Assembly (NCBI GenBank): GCA_022402525.1
Contig: JAKRSB010000112.1
Span: 62,001-126,000 of the forward strand
DNA from: Thermosynechococcaceae cyanobacterium MS004
GTDB taxonomy: Bacteria; Cyanobacteriota; Cyanobacteriia; Thermosynechococcales; Thermosynechococcaceae
Direction: 5' to 3'
DNA: 64,000 bases
Shown: one piece after another, positions 36,219-46,062 of the stretch
How the letters are laid out: the number at the start of each line of letters is the position of its first letter
Position numbering within the stretch: the stretch's first letter is position 1
Notes under the pieces: generated by a model
The model's input: only the letters and a program-made list of their open reading frames with translations
Database searches by the model: none
Told to the model about the DNA's origin: nothing
Position numbers and translations under genes: made by a program

Positions 36219-37057
36219 CCAAGCCCCTGAAGACTCCGGCCTTAAAGCAATTTCTGCCGCCGATATTTTTTAATCAAAAAGAGCAGTGGGTGCGGCTCAA
36301 AGTCATGCTCAACCAAATTGTTCAGCAATTGGCACCACCCATCCTGCTGGATATTGCAGAGGCTGCCGCCGGCTTTTCTCAACCCAAAAGTTCAGGCCAA
36401 AAAGCTCTAGCCCCGACAGATTCTACCCCTTTGGTTCAGGCCCTAGAGGTCTACTGGAACCCTAAAATGGCGCAGGCCCTGGAGACTTGGGGAGAGAGTA
36501 CAACCTGGTCTGAGCTTGAATATTTAATGGTGAACTGTCGCGGGAAGGTCTTAGATATTGCCTGCGGGACGGGTAAAACCATCGAAATTTTGTCTCGATA
36601 TCGCAATATTGAAGTCTATGGCTGCGATATTTCCGACTTCTTTGTTCAAAAAGCCCTTGAGCGAGGCATAGAACCCCACCGACTGCAGGTGTGTGATGCC
36701 ACCCAAACGGACTACAGCGACAATTTTTTTGATTATGCCTACTCCATTGGTTCCCTAGAGCATTTCACCGAAGACGGCATTTTTCAATTTGTGCAGGAGT
36801 CCCACCGCATTACAAAATATGCCTCGTTTCACATGGTGCCGATCTCTCGGCTCGCCCAAAATGAAGGCTGGATTCATAAATTCCAAAGCTACTACAACAA
36901 CTCCACAGACTGGTGGCTAACCAAATTTAAAACCTCCTACGATACTGTTATTGTTCTTGACTCTGCCTGGCAGGATAGAGTCTCCCTCGGCAAATGGTTT
37001 GTCTGCATCAAAGAACCCAATATCAAAGAACCCAATTCCCAACCCACCGATGTCTAG
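36215..37057 (+). CDS. Class I SAM-dependent methyltransferase (glycan cluster, 3)
   Basis: 280 residues. Motif I VLDIACGTGKTIEIL, then VYGCDISDFFVQKALERG and FDYAYSIGSLEHFTEDGIF. The first 100 residues are outside the core and unassigned. The C-terminus carries a duplicated IKEPN, coded by a 15-bp direct repeat just before the stop. Its end overlaps the epimerase gene by 8 bp. The third methyltransferase in this cluster; acceptor unknown. Confidence 0.82.
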   Translation: MTKPLKTPALKQFLPPIFFNQKEQWVRLKVMLNQIVQQLAPPILLDIAEAAAGFSQPKSSGQKALAPTDSTPLVQALEVYWNPKMAQALETWGESTTWSELEYLMVNCRGKVLDIACGTGKTIEILSRYRNIEVYGCDISDFFVQKALERGIEPHRLQVCDATQTDYSDNFFDYAYSIGSLEHFTEDGIFQFVQESHRITKYASFHMVPISRLAQNEGWIHKFQSYYNNSTDWWLTKFKTSYDTVIVLDSAWQDRVSLGKWFVCIKEPNIKEPNSQPTDV

Positions 37058-37973
37058 CGTTTTGATTACGGGCGTGACGGGCTTTCTTGGCCGCTACCTG
37101 GCGCGGCAGTTTTTCCAGGCAGGCTGGACGGTTGTGGGTCTGGGGACTCGCCCCCCAGAAAATGCTCCGCGCCAGGACTTGACGGTCTACCATGCCCTGA
37201 AGCTGCCTTCTCCAGCCTTGGTGGATTTGGTCGCCTCTGCTCAGCCGGACGTTTGTATTCACGGTGCGGGTCGTGCGTCCGTTGATTTATCCGTGAGTGA
37301 CCCCGCCTCAGATTTTGACTCCGGTGTGGCGCTTACTTTTAATCTGCTGGATGCTCTGCGTACCCATGCCCCGCACTGTCGCGTGCTGTTCCTGTCCAGT
37401 GCCGCAGTTTACGGGGAGCCAGAATGCCTCCCTATTCCAGAAACACAGGCTCCCAAACCGATTTCACCCTATGGTTTTCATAAGTCCATGAGTGAGCAGC
37501 TTTGTCAGGAATTTTGTGAACTTTATAACTTGCCCACGGCAGCGGTGCGCATTTTTTCGGCCTATGGCCCAGGCTTACGACGACAGGTGCTCTGGGATAT
37601 TTGCCAAAAGGCGCTGACTCAGGATGCTTTGAGTCTGCGCGGGACAGGCCAAGAAAGCCGAGACTTTATTCATGGACGGGATGTGGCGCAGGCTATTTTT
37701 TTGCTGGCGCAGCAGGCAACTTTTGAGGGTGAGGTCTACAACTTAGCCAATGGCGCTGAGACAACTATCAAAACGCTGGCACAGGTGGTTCTGAATGCCC
37801 TGAATCTTCAGATTCCCCTGGAATTTGACGGAGCGCGATCGCCCGGAATTCCCTGTAACTGGCAGGCAGACATTCGCAAAATCAAGACCCTAGGCTTTCA
37901 GCCTGAAGTCCCGCTAGAGCAGGGCATTCAAGTCTTTGCCCAGTGGTGCCGCGCTGAGATCAAAGGCTATTAG
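37050..37973 (+). CDS. NAD-dependent sugar epimerase/dehydratase (extended SDR)
   Basis: 307 residues from ATG 37050. The nucleotide-binding motif is VLITGVTGFLGRYLARQF; RVLFLSSAAVYGEPE and the catalytic Y-x3-K in SPYGFHKSMSE identify an extended short-chain dehydrogenase acting on nucleotide sugars. VRIFSAYGPGLRRQVLWDI and GRDVAQAIFLLA are family-typical. A longer frame from 36951 runs through the methyltransferase gene in another phase and is not used. It likely supplies a modified sugar nucleotide to the transferases upstream. The stop codon lies in a tandem array shared with the next gene. Confidence 0.87.
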   Translation: MSSVLITGVTGFLGRYLARQFFQAGWTVVGLGTRPPENAPRQDLTVYHALKLPSPALVDLVASAQPDVCIHGAGRASVDLSVSDPASDFDSGVALTFNLLDALRTHAPHCRVLFLSSAAVYGEPECLPIPETQAPKPISPYGFHKSMSEQLCQEFCELYNLPTAAVRIFSAYGPGLRRQVLWDICQKALTQDALSLRGTGQESRDFIHGRDVAQAIFLLAQQATFEGEVYNLANGAETTIKTLAQVVLNALNLQIPLEFDGARSPGIPCNWQADIRKIKTLGFQPEVPLEQGIQVFAQWCRAEIKGY

Positions 37974-38040
37974 TTTCTGACTATTGGTTTCTAGCGCTTA
38001 GTTTCTAGGGCTTGGGTTTCTAGCGCTTGAGCTGCTAGCG
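37967..38040. repeat. 13-16-bp tandem array joining two convergent stop codons
   Basis: Five units of the form CTTGGGTTTCTAGCG. The epimerase TAG (37971-37973) is in the first unit and the minus-strand gene's stop (38035-38037) in the last. Confidence 0.9.
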
Positions 38041-39885
38041 CAGGGGAGTATTATCTGTTTCCGCAATCTGGCGCAGTAGGCAAGCGGATTCCAGCAAAAC
38101 TGTTTCTCCGGTCTCTACGACGGTGCAGGATGATACCAGAGACTGAAGGGCTGGGCGAGTGCCCTCCTCCAGCGATCGCCTTGCCTGTTCTGCCTGGGGC
38201 TGATACTGAAGCAGCCAAGCATTTCCGCGCTTGGATAGGTATTCTGGCGTAAAGGCATTGCGATCAACCAGCCAATAGTCAATGCCGTAGGTCTGAATGA
38301 CTGCTTGAAGGGTCGTTGGATCTTGAGAATACTGAGCCTCTAAAACCTGCACAATGCGCGTCTTCATCTGGGCATAAAGCTTCATGTGGAAGGGAATTGC
38401 CAGCTCCCGCGAAAACAGCACTGATCGCAGGGTAAAGGCTGGAATATTGCTCAACTCTTCTCCCAGCCCAGCGATGAGGGTGTCTTTCGGCTGCTGGGCA
38501 ATAAAACGATATAGCGCTGGGGATGTACCCTGAACCCATCCCTGGAGCCCCAGAAAAATCGATGGAGCTAAAGGCAGCAGCAGCAGAACAGCCATAAACC
38601 CCAAAGACAAGATATTCAGCACTTTTTGCGGCAGACCTGACAGAGAAAAACGTTGTAGCCCTCGTCTTACCCGCTCAACCCAAAGGGTTAATACGATCCC
38701 CGCGCTGACTGAAAACAGAAAAGGAAAGGTGTGGTAAGGGTATCGGCTCGGCCAGTACAGGCGAAAAAGCACGAGGTGCGCCGCAAAAAACAGCAGGAGT
38801 GCTGCCATCCCCATCTGCGTCAAAATGCTGGTGTTAATTTGAGGGACGCTAGACTGAATGGCGTCAGATTTCCCGATACTTTGAAACCCGGTATTTTGAA
38901 TCCCGATACTTTGAGAATGGGCTGCACTTTGAGAATGGGCTGCCTTGCGCTTCAGCACAAACGGCAGCAGATAGGCGAGCCAGATGGCGTAGGGATACAC
39001 GGGCGTATTGAGTCCACTGGTGCCGCTAAACCAAAATTCAAGGGGGTCGTCAATAAAGAAAGGTGTTCTCCCATTGCGGGCAAACTCAGGCATGGTCAGC
39101 ATTTCCTGCCTTGTCACCAGCGCACCATAGGCTTCAACCCCACGGTGATTCAGGATAGGCACCAGCAGCACAACCACAATGATGAAGCTGGCGATCGCCC
39201 AAAGGTAGGGCTGTCTGCGCCGACTCAGGGGAAAGGGGCGCGCCGACCAGTCCAGGCAGCGCAGCCCTAACATGCCGAGCTGCACCAGCACTAAGGGCGG
39301 ATAAAAAATAGTCTGGAGGGCGGTAAAGACCAGGCCCAGCCGAAGGAATTTGCGGCCTAGGCAGTACAAAAAGCCTGCAAAAATTGGAAACAAAAAAGCG
39401 CGGGGTGTCCCAGAACTTAGGTCATCATTCATCCAAATGTTTTGGCTTAAGATGACGGTTGAGAGAAAGGCGCATAGCCCTGAGGGAAAAACCGTGAGAC
39501 AAAACTTAAAGTAAAGAATACTGGTCAACAGACCCAAAAACAACGGCAGAATCTTCGCCAGCACCAGGGGTCGCACTCCCGCAGAAACCCCTATCTCATA
39601 AAGCCACTTCACGCCTGGGGAATTATTCCACTGGGCTTCGGCATAGTTGGCAAAATAATTCCCTGGAAACAAGCTGCCATCACTCCAGCGCTCTATCCAG
39701 ACGGTGCCCTGTCGCACATCATCCTGCACGATGTACTCGCTGCTCAGGGCATAGAGACAAGAGGTCAGACCCAGATAAAAGGCGATCGCCAGCGCTAGGT
39801 AGAAGTATCCAGAGAATCTTGCTTGAGGCTGAGACTGAGGTCGAGACTGGAGCTGAGACTGTCGAAGCTTGTCAAAAAAATGCAT
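38035..39885 (-). CDS. Polytopic membrane protein, probable GT-C/GT39-like
   Basis: About 616 residues from ATG 39885. Roughly ten hydrophobic helices, starting FYLALAIAFYLGLTSCLYAL. The first outer loop includes YIVQDDVRQGTVWIERWSDG, with a DD pair where GT-C transferases have their catalytic acid. The last 150 residues are soluble. A linker near residue 320-350 has repeated AHSQS and SIG units coded by 18-bp tandem repeats. The frame extends to 40041, overlapping purA by 7 bp, but TTGGA precedes ATG 39885 and the first 52 residues look untranslated. It lies convergent to the glycan cluster and probably belongs to it functionally. Confidence 0.65.
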   Translation of the reverse strand: MHFFDKLRQSQLQSRPQSQPQARFSGYFYLALAIAFYLGLTSCLYALSSEYIVQDDVRQGTVWIERWSDGSLFPGNYFANYAEAQWNNSPGVKWLYEIGVSAGVRPLVLAKILPLFLGLLTSILYFKFCLTVFPSGLCAFLSTVILSQNIWMNDDLSSGTPRAFLFPIFAGFLYCLGRKFLRLGLVFTALQTIFYPPLVLVQLGMLGLRCLDWSARPFPLSRRRQPYLWAIASFIIVVVLLVPILNHRGVEAYGALVTRQEMLTMPEFARNGRTPFFIDDPLEFWFSGTSGLNTPVYPYAIWLAYLLPFVLKRKAAHSQSAAHSQSIGIQNTGFQSIGKSDAIQSSVPQINTSILTQMGMAALLLFFAAHLVLFRLYWPSRYPYHTFPFLFSVSAGIVLTLWVERVRRGLQRFSLSGLPQKVLNILSLGFMAVLLLLPLAPSIFLGLQGWVQGTSPALYRFIAQQPKDTLIAGLGEELSNIPAFTLRSVLFSRELAIPFHMKLYAQMKTRIVQVLEAQYSQDPTTLQAVIQTYGIDYWLVDRNAFTPEYLSKRGNAWLLQYQPQAEQARRSLEEGTRPALQSLVSSCTVVETGETVLLESACLLRQIAETDNTPLR

Positions 39886-40025
39886 AGAAATCCAACATAG
39901 CGAATCAAGAGGCCGACCATGAAGCTTATGCTCAGGCGCAGGGAGCAGAACACTTCTGCAAACTGACGTTGACAGAATCTTCAAACGACGAGGATAATTG
40001 TAGATTGTGAAACTGTTGCATTTGA

Positions 40026-41371
<1,346 letters not shown>

Positions 41372-41372
<1 letters not shown>

Positions 41373-41401
41373 GGAAGTGGGTCATTGCTGACCTGCTTCC
41401 C
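41372..41401 (+). terminator. Intercistronic stem-loop directly after purA
   Basis: GGGAAG-TG-GGTCA-TTGC-TGACC-TG-CTTCCC, starting with the last base of the purA stop. No T-tract follows and a gene with a good ribosome site starts 24 bp later, so partial termination or mRNA processing is possible. Confidence 0.6.
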
Positions 41402-41424
41402 TGCGGAACCCCCGGAGATACATT

Positions 41425-41721
41425 ATGGCCGACCTCCTCAGCGCTTCTAAAGACCAGCAGCATCCCCAGTGGCAGTCTGATCGCCAGGTCGTCAATAAGC
41501 TTATGGTTGAAGACCCTACGGACTTCAACCTTGCAGAGCTAGCGCGGCTCACGGTGCGCTACCAGGGCTTTCCGGGCGGTCGCGATATTCAGGCCGACCT
41601 GGAAACCCTCTTCAAAAAATGGCAGCTCACCCCAGAAACCCTCTTTGCAAAAACTAGAGAAATTCACGGGCGCGCGCCTATCTACACCGTCCGCTCTAAT
41701 AAACGAGAAGACTGGAATTAA
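41425..41721 (+). CDS. DUF3288 family protein
   Basis: 98 residues, cytoplasmic. Matches the cyanobacterial DUF3288 family over its full length: HPQWQSDRQVVNKLMVEDP, NLAELARLTVRYQGFPGGRDIQADLETLFKKW, and a C-terminal REIHGRAPIYTVRSN. A GGAG site lies 7 bases before the ATG. Function unknown. Probably co-transcribed with purA through the hairpin between them. Confidence 0.85.
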   Translation: MADLLSASKDQQHPQWQSDRQVVNKLMVEDPTDFNLAELARLTVRYQGFPGGRDIQADLETLFKKWQLTPETLFAKTREIHGRAPIYTVRSNKREDWN

Positions 41722-41725
41722 CTGC

Positions 41726-41882
41726 ACGTGATGGGTTCGACGATGCGCTTGAAGCCCCTCACCCCAAATCCCTCGCCTTTGGGAGAGGGGCTGCAGAAGC
41801 TTGATTTCTAATTTCCCTTCCTTCTCTCCAGGGAAATGGAGGATGGGAGCATGAGGGGCGGTTGTTGTTTGTCGAATTCACG
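41726..41882. mobile_element. MITE-like element, copy 2 (about 157 bp)
   Basis: Homologous along its length to copy 1 (16454-16604): shared blocks include CTTGAAGCCCCTCACCCCAA, GAGGGGCT and ATGAGGGGCGGTTGTT. The ends CGTGATGGGTTCGA and TCGAATTCACG are inverted with a four-base insertion in the left one. No clear target duplication, so the ends are approximate. Confidence 0.7.
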
Positions 41883-41932
41883 GTTTGCTTGGCAGTTTCT
41901 AGCCCTAGGATCCGCCGTGTTTTTGCCAATGT

Positions 41933-43588
41933 TTACCGAGGCGCAAAGATGCGGGCAGAAAGTGCTGTCAGCGTATCGAGTCGCGCCTTCATGAAATTTG
42001 ACCGCACCGTAAATGTGTTGCCGAACTCCAGGGTTTTGTCGCTCGTAGGGCTGTGATTGGGCCAAGGAGGCGTATTGGCTGAGGTCGGTTTTCCGCTGCG
42101 TGCAAACTCAAACCAGTAGTTACTCACCTGTCTTGCCACGATTCGGTCTGCATTGGTGAGGGTATTGGCGATCGCCGGATCTCGGTCTACGGTATTCATC
42201 ACAAAAGAAGTTTCACCGCCGTGGGGCACCCCATTTACCCACCGAGAACGAAGACCCACGGGCACATAGCTGAAATAGTAGCGCCAAGTTGGCGCAACAC
42301 TTGCATGAAGGGTTGCGATGCGGCGCGCTGGGGCAGTAAAGACAGCATCACGCACCAACTGCAGCCCCAGCGCAGTATCATCATTAACCCCAGGATAGAG
42401 AATGCGGACGGCACCGCGCAATGCCCCCAACTGCTGCACCAATGCTGCCGGACGAATGCCAAAGTCGAGGGCAATGCTGGCTTCATTGCTCGTGTTGCCA
42501 ATGATGAGCGGTACACGCGCCTGCTCCCCTTTCTCAAAGGTACTCAAGATTGGCTGTGGCAAAACCGGATCTCCACTAATAGGGACAGGAGAATTTGATA
42601 GGCTTGTGTCCTTTAGCTGACCAAACTTTTTCGCTGGGACAGTTCGTAATTCTGCTAGGGTAGCGTTTGCACCATTCAGACCCACCGCACTGGCAATTCT
42701 GCTGCCCATCGCAACCGCATTGGAGCGGGTCAACTCCGGGGAGCCGTAGGTACTTTGGGCAATCCCCTTTTGAAACAGTCCCTGAGCCAAGGGTGATGCC
42801 ATGAGGGCGAGTACACTTTGCCCTCCAGCAGACTCGCCGAAGATCGTAACGTTATTGGGGTCACCGCCAAAGGCTGCAATGTTCTCCTTAACCCACTGGA
42901 GGGCAGCAATCTGGTCCAGCAGGCCAAAGTTGACGGCTCCACCAGGGCTTTCTTGTTCTAAGGCAGGGTGCGTAAAGAACCCTAACTGCCCCAGCCGATA
43001 GTTTAGGTTAACGACAACCGCCCCTTTTTGGGCCAATGGCCCACCATTCCACAGGGGAAGGTGGGAAGCCCCAATAACGAAGGCACCGCCATGAATCCAG
43101 ACCATGACCGGCTGTTTGGTAGAAGTTGGATTGCGGGGTGCCCAGACATTGAGATAGAGACAGTCTTCACTTTGGGAGCCAACTCGGCCTGAGCCAAGGG
43201 ATACAGAAACACTGGGCTGGGTACAGGCTCTCCCATAGGCAGTTGCTTTACGCACCCCATCCCAAGACTGGGCAGGCTGCGGGGCACGCCAGCGTAGTGC
43301 GCCCAGGGGTGCTGCTGCGTAGGGGATTCCCTTAAAGGCGATCGCATCCCCTTCTGCCACGCCTTCAATCTGCCCCTGCTGGGTTTTGAGGGTCAAGGGC
43401 GTTCTGGCAATTGTTTTGGGCAAGGACTGGGGGGCAGGTGAAATGAGTGCGGGCACCGTTGTGGGTGGTGTAAGTTCGCTGGTGCCCGAACTCCGCCGCG
43501 CCGCATAAAGGCTACTGAGTACGACAATGCAAAACCCGCCCACACCAGTACCACTGGCCCAAATCAATCGTGATATGTTGTGCTTCAT
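41933..43588 (-). CDS. Type B carboxylesterase
   Basis: 551 residues, alpha/beta hydrolase of the cholinesterase/carboxylesterase family. The N-terminus has one hydrophobic helix (GTGVGGFCIVVLSSLYAA), so it is membrane-anchored or exported. PVMVWIHGGAFVIG is the oxyanion hole, GESAGG contains the nucleophile S253, and VNGVPHGGETSFVMN is the likely histidine loop. EDCLYLNVWAP is the family signature before it. It would hydrolyse carboxylic esters; substrate unknown. Monocistronic between a MITE copy and an IS graveyard. Confidence 0.88.
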   Translation of the reverse strand: MKHNISRLIWASGTGVGGFCIVVLSSLYAARRSSGTSELTPPTTVPALISPAPQSLPKTIARTPLTLKTQQGQIEGVAEGDAIAFKGIPYAAAPLGALRWRAPQPAQSWDGVRKATAYGRACTQPSVSVSLGSGRVGSQSEDCLYLNVWAPRNPTSTKQPVMVWIHGGAFVIGASHLPLWNGGPLAQKGAVVVNLNYRLGQLGFFTHPALEQESPGGAVNFGLLDQIAALQWVKENIAAFGGDPNNVTIFGESAGGQSVLALMASPLAQGLFQKGIAQSTYGSPELTRSNAVAMGSRIASAVGLNGANATLAELRTVPAKKFGQLKDTSLSNSPVPISGDPVLPQPILSTFEKGEQARVPLIIGNTSNEASIALDFGIRPAALVQQLGALRGAVRILYPGVNDDTALGLQLVRDAVFTAPARRIATLHASVAPTWRYYFSYVPVGLRSRWVNGVPHGGETSFVMNTVDRDPAIANTLTNADRIVARQVSNYWFEFARSGKPTSANTPPWPNHSPTSDKTLEFGNTFTVRSNFMKARLDTLTALSARIFAPR

Positions 43589-43627
43589 CTAAGAGGCTAC
43601 TTATAAGGCTATTTATAAAGTAAATCT

Positions 43628-43769
43628 TTAGGCCACTAATCGCTTGAGCATCAATCGGGTCATTACGGCATAGATGGCCGCCTCGCTCGTCTCGGTCAAG
43701 CGTTCATAATCTTTGCTTAGACGACGGTACCAATTGAGCCAGCCAAAGGTTTGCTCCACCAGCCACCAG
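43628..43769 (-). pseudogene. IS5-family transposase, C-terminal fragment
   Basis: The minus strand encodes [20 protein letters not shown] and [20 protein letters not shown], ending LKRLVA-stop. This is the typical end of IS5-type DDE transposases (E of the DDE triad in VEQTFGW). The rest is missing: the fragment ends abruptly at a junction with a Uma2 remnant. Confidence 0.75.
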
Positions 43770-43771
43770 TT

Positions 43772-44084
43772 TCATGCATTATGTCAGGAGAACCGTGACC
43801 TTAGACTTGAGCTGACGGCGAAAGGCAAACTCATTGTAATGTCGCCAACTGGATGGGAGTCGGGCGGGCGGAACTCGTCATTAATCGCACAGCTTTGGAA
43901 TTGGAATCAACAGACTCGACTTGGCATATCATTTGACTCCTCAACGGGTTTTGTCCTCCCCAGCGGAGCCATTCGTTCTCCTGATGCTGATTGGATTGAA
44001 ACAGAGAGGCTTACTGCCCTCAACCCGAATCCTGAAGGCTTCTTGCCTCTAGTACAGCTTGGCATAAGTATATCTACTATATAG
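43772..44084 (+). pseudogene. Uma2/DUF820 nuclease-like gene, truncated at both ends
   Basis: The plus strand reads [39 protein letters not shown] and IRSPDADWIE, all DUF820/Uma2 family sequence (PD-(D/E)xK fold). The first 15 or so family residues and everything after FLPL are lost, at junctions with the IS5 and IS630 remnants. The second catalytic acid and lysine region is missing, so the product would be inactive. Confidence 0.7.
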
Positions 44085-44124
44085 AGGTACAAGATAGAGG
44101 TACAAGATTTGAGGCTTCAAAGCG

Positions 44125-44630
44125 ATGCCCCAACTGTCAGCAGTCCCAATCCTTTTGAGTGAGACTGAGAAAGAAGAATTAGAGAAACTATTGAGGCGTT
44201 CCAGGACACCCCAGCAGATTGCGGTGAGAGCCAAAATCATTCTGCGTGCCACAGCAGGAGACCCATGTGAGAGCGCTACTCGCTCAAAATCCCGATGCAC
44301 TCAAACTACATGAAGGACAAATCGGGTGTTCTCAAGTCGATGGCGAGCCGCGCTGCTTGCCTACCAGACTCTGTTCACCGTCTGGTCGTGCATTTCACCC
44401 CTAAATATTGCTCTTGACTCAATCAGATTGAGATTTGGTTTAGCATTTTGGCTCGTAAGCTATTGCGGCGCTCAAGATTTACCAGCAAGCCTCATCTGAG
44501 AACCCATATTCTGGAGTTTATCGAATATTTTAATCGCACCATGACAAAACCTTTTCTGTGGACTTGTAAGGGCAAGCCCTTAGCCGCTGAAATAGTCAAT
44601 GAACTTAAGCCAAGACCTACTCGCTTGTAA
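44125..44630 (+). pseudogene. IS630-family transposase pseudogene
   Basis: The N-terminal part (44125 to about 44262) reads ILLSETEKEELEKLLRRSRT with a helix-turn-helix start. After an internal deletion and frameshift, the C-terminal part (44310-44630) reads GVLKSMASRAACLPDSVHR, VVHFTPKYCS, stop, LNQIEIWFSILARKLL and WTCKGKPLA. The TGA at 44415-44417 replaces the tryptophan of the usual HASWLNQ motif. The middle with two catalytic aspartates is lost. Confidence 0.8.
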
Positions 44631-44828
44631 TGGTTGCGATCTGCTGAGTCTACACCGATCACGCCTAAACTGTTACCTGTTTTTGAACCAAGCTGAAACC
44701 TCACGATTCTCAACTATCAAAACCAAAATAACCAAAATATATAGGAAAAAATACACGAATGTCCCTGTCTAGACACCGTGGATGAACGTCATTGCATCGC
44801 AGTATCTTTCTAAACAGATCATGCTTCA

Positions 44829-45011
44829 ATGATCATGATTCAATGCCAGGTTTGTGGGGAAAACTACAGATATACCGACTGCGGCTTTGCATTGAGACAG
44901 AAGGGGCATGATCCTTATAACTCTTGTATCTGCCCAAAAATGCCAGAAAGAATCATAAAATCCGTCATTTTAAATCAAATCCATCATTTGCCTATTTTAT
45001 TTGGTAGGTAG
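44829..45011 (+). CDS. Small Cys-containing ORF, doubtful
   Basis: 60 residues with CxxC and further cysteines (CQVCGENYRYTDCGF, YNSCICPKMP), like a zinc-ribbon start, then a hydrophobic non-matching tail. It ends 8 bp before the response-regulator gene. No ribosome site was seen. It may be a remnant or a real small protein; I do not recognise it. Confidence 0.3.
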   Translation: MIMIQCQVCGENYRYTDCGFALRQKGHDPYNSCICPKMPERIIKSVILNQIHHLPILFGR

Positions 45012-45019
45012 GAATATTC

Positions 45020-46020
45020 ATGAACCAGCCAACCAAATCAACTCCAGAAAACTGTGCTCAGATTAGGGTGCTTCCACGCCAATCCGCGCCACTCGCGCTT
45101 GTGGCTGAAGATGATCGTACCTCCCGTACTATTCTGCGCCAAGTTCTTGAGAAGGAAGGGTATCGAGTCATAGAAACCTCGAATGGCGAAGAATGCATTG
45201 CAGCTTACCAAGAATTGCATCCCAGCCTTGTGCTTTTAGATGGCATGATGCCCGTCATGAATGGGTTTGAATGCTGTACTCAGTTAAAAACCTTTCCCAG
45301 CAGTAAGCATGTTCCCATCGTGCTTGTGACAGGACTAGGCGATCAGGCCTCCGTGGACTGGGCGTTTAGCGTTGGTGCAACAGACCTTATTCCTAAACCC
45401 ATTCACTGGCCTGTTCTTCGCCAGCGCGTAAAGCTATTGATGGAGCGATTTAAGCTTTATCATGAGCTGGAAGAAGCCAATCAAAAGCTTCAGCACCTTG
45501 CCGCTGTGGATGGTCTAATGAAATTGTTCAATCGTCATGCATTTGACGAGTATTTAGGCCGCGAATGGGGGCGAATGTTCCGAGAACAGAAGCCTATTTC
45601 GCTGCTACTGTGCGACATTGACTATTTTAAGTTTTACAATGACACCTGTGGGCATATTTCAGGTGATACGTGCATACAGTCCGTAGCCGAAGTCCTCAGC
45701 AGAAGCGCTCAACGCCCTGATGATATTACTGCTCCTGACGGTGGAGATGAATTTGTTGCCATTTTGTCGAATACCAATGCAGAGGATGCAGCTTTTGTAG
45801 CTCATTTGCTTAAACTTTTTTAGCTCATATGCTTAAATGTCAAGTTCAGTCATTGCTGCTTCCCCATGAAAGCTCACCTATCAGTCAATATGTAGCGTTA
45901 AGCATTGGTATTTCAACCGTTATACCCGTGCCTACTTTATCTGTCCAATATTTAATGTTGAGTGCTGATCAATCACTCTATTTGACAAAAGAAAATAGAC
46001 GTAATTCTTATGTCTTCTAA
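45020..46020 (+). pseudogene. Response regulator-GGDEF protein frameshifted by a 23-bp duplication
   Basis: Codons 1-267 encode a receiver domain (ALVAEDDRTSRTILRQVLEK; phospho-acceptor D74 in LVLLDGMMP; K in LIPKP) and most of a GGDEF domain (LLCDIDYFKFYNDTCGHISGD, APDGGDEFVAIL). A stop falls at 45821-45823. AGCTCATTTGCTTAAAC... at 45799 is repeated as AGCTCATATGCTTAAA at 45822; removing one 23-bp copy restores the frame to AAFVAHMLKCQVQSLLLPHE and on to VALSIGIS...LMLSADQSLYL, the rest of the GGDEF fold. It would have been a diguanylate cyclase of the REC-GGDEF type. The usual RY before GGEEF is PD here. TAGGA precedes the ATG. Confidence 0.8.
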
Positions 46021-46062
46021 ATTTTAAGTGTCCAAAATAAAACTATCAACTCGTGAGGCAGG

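Larger units (their letters stand above)
43589..44828. other. IS graveyard and flanks
   Basis: 1.2 kb holding three transposon or nuclease remnants and short duplications (AGGCTACTTATA type at about 43591-43615, AGAGGTACAAGAT twice at 44081-44107). The last 200 bp before 44829 show nothing recognisable. Confidence 0.6.

Noticed and set aside
36951-37049. Longer epimerase N-terminus from 36951
   Set aside because: It lies in the methyltransferase gene in another phase; the Rossmann motif starts right after ATG 37050.
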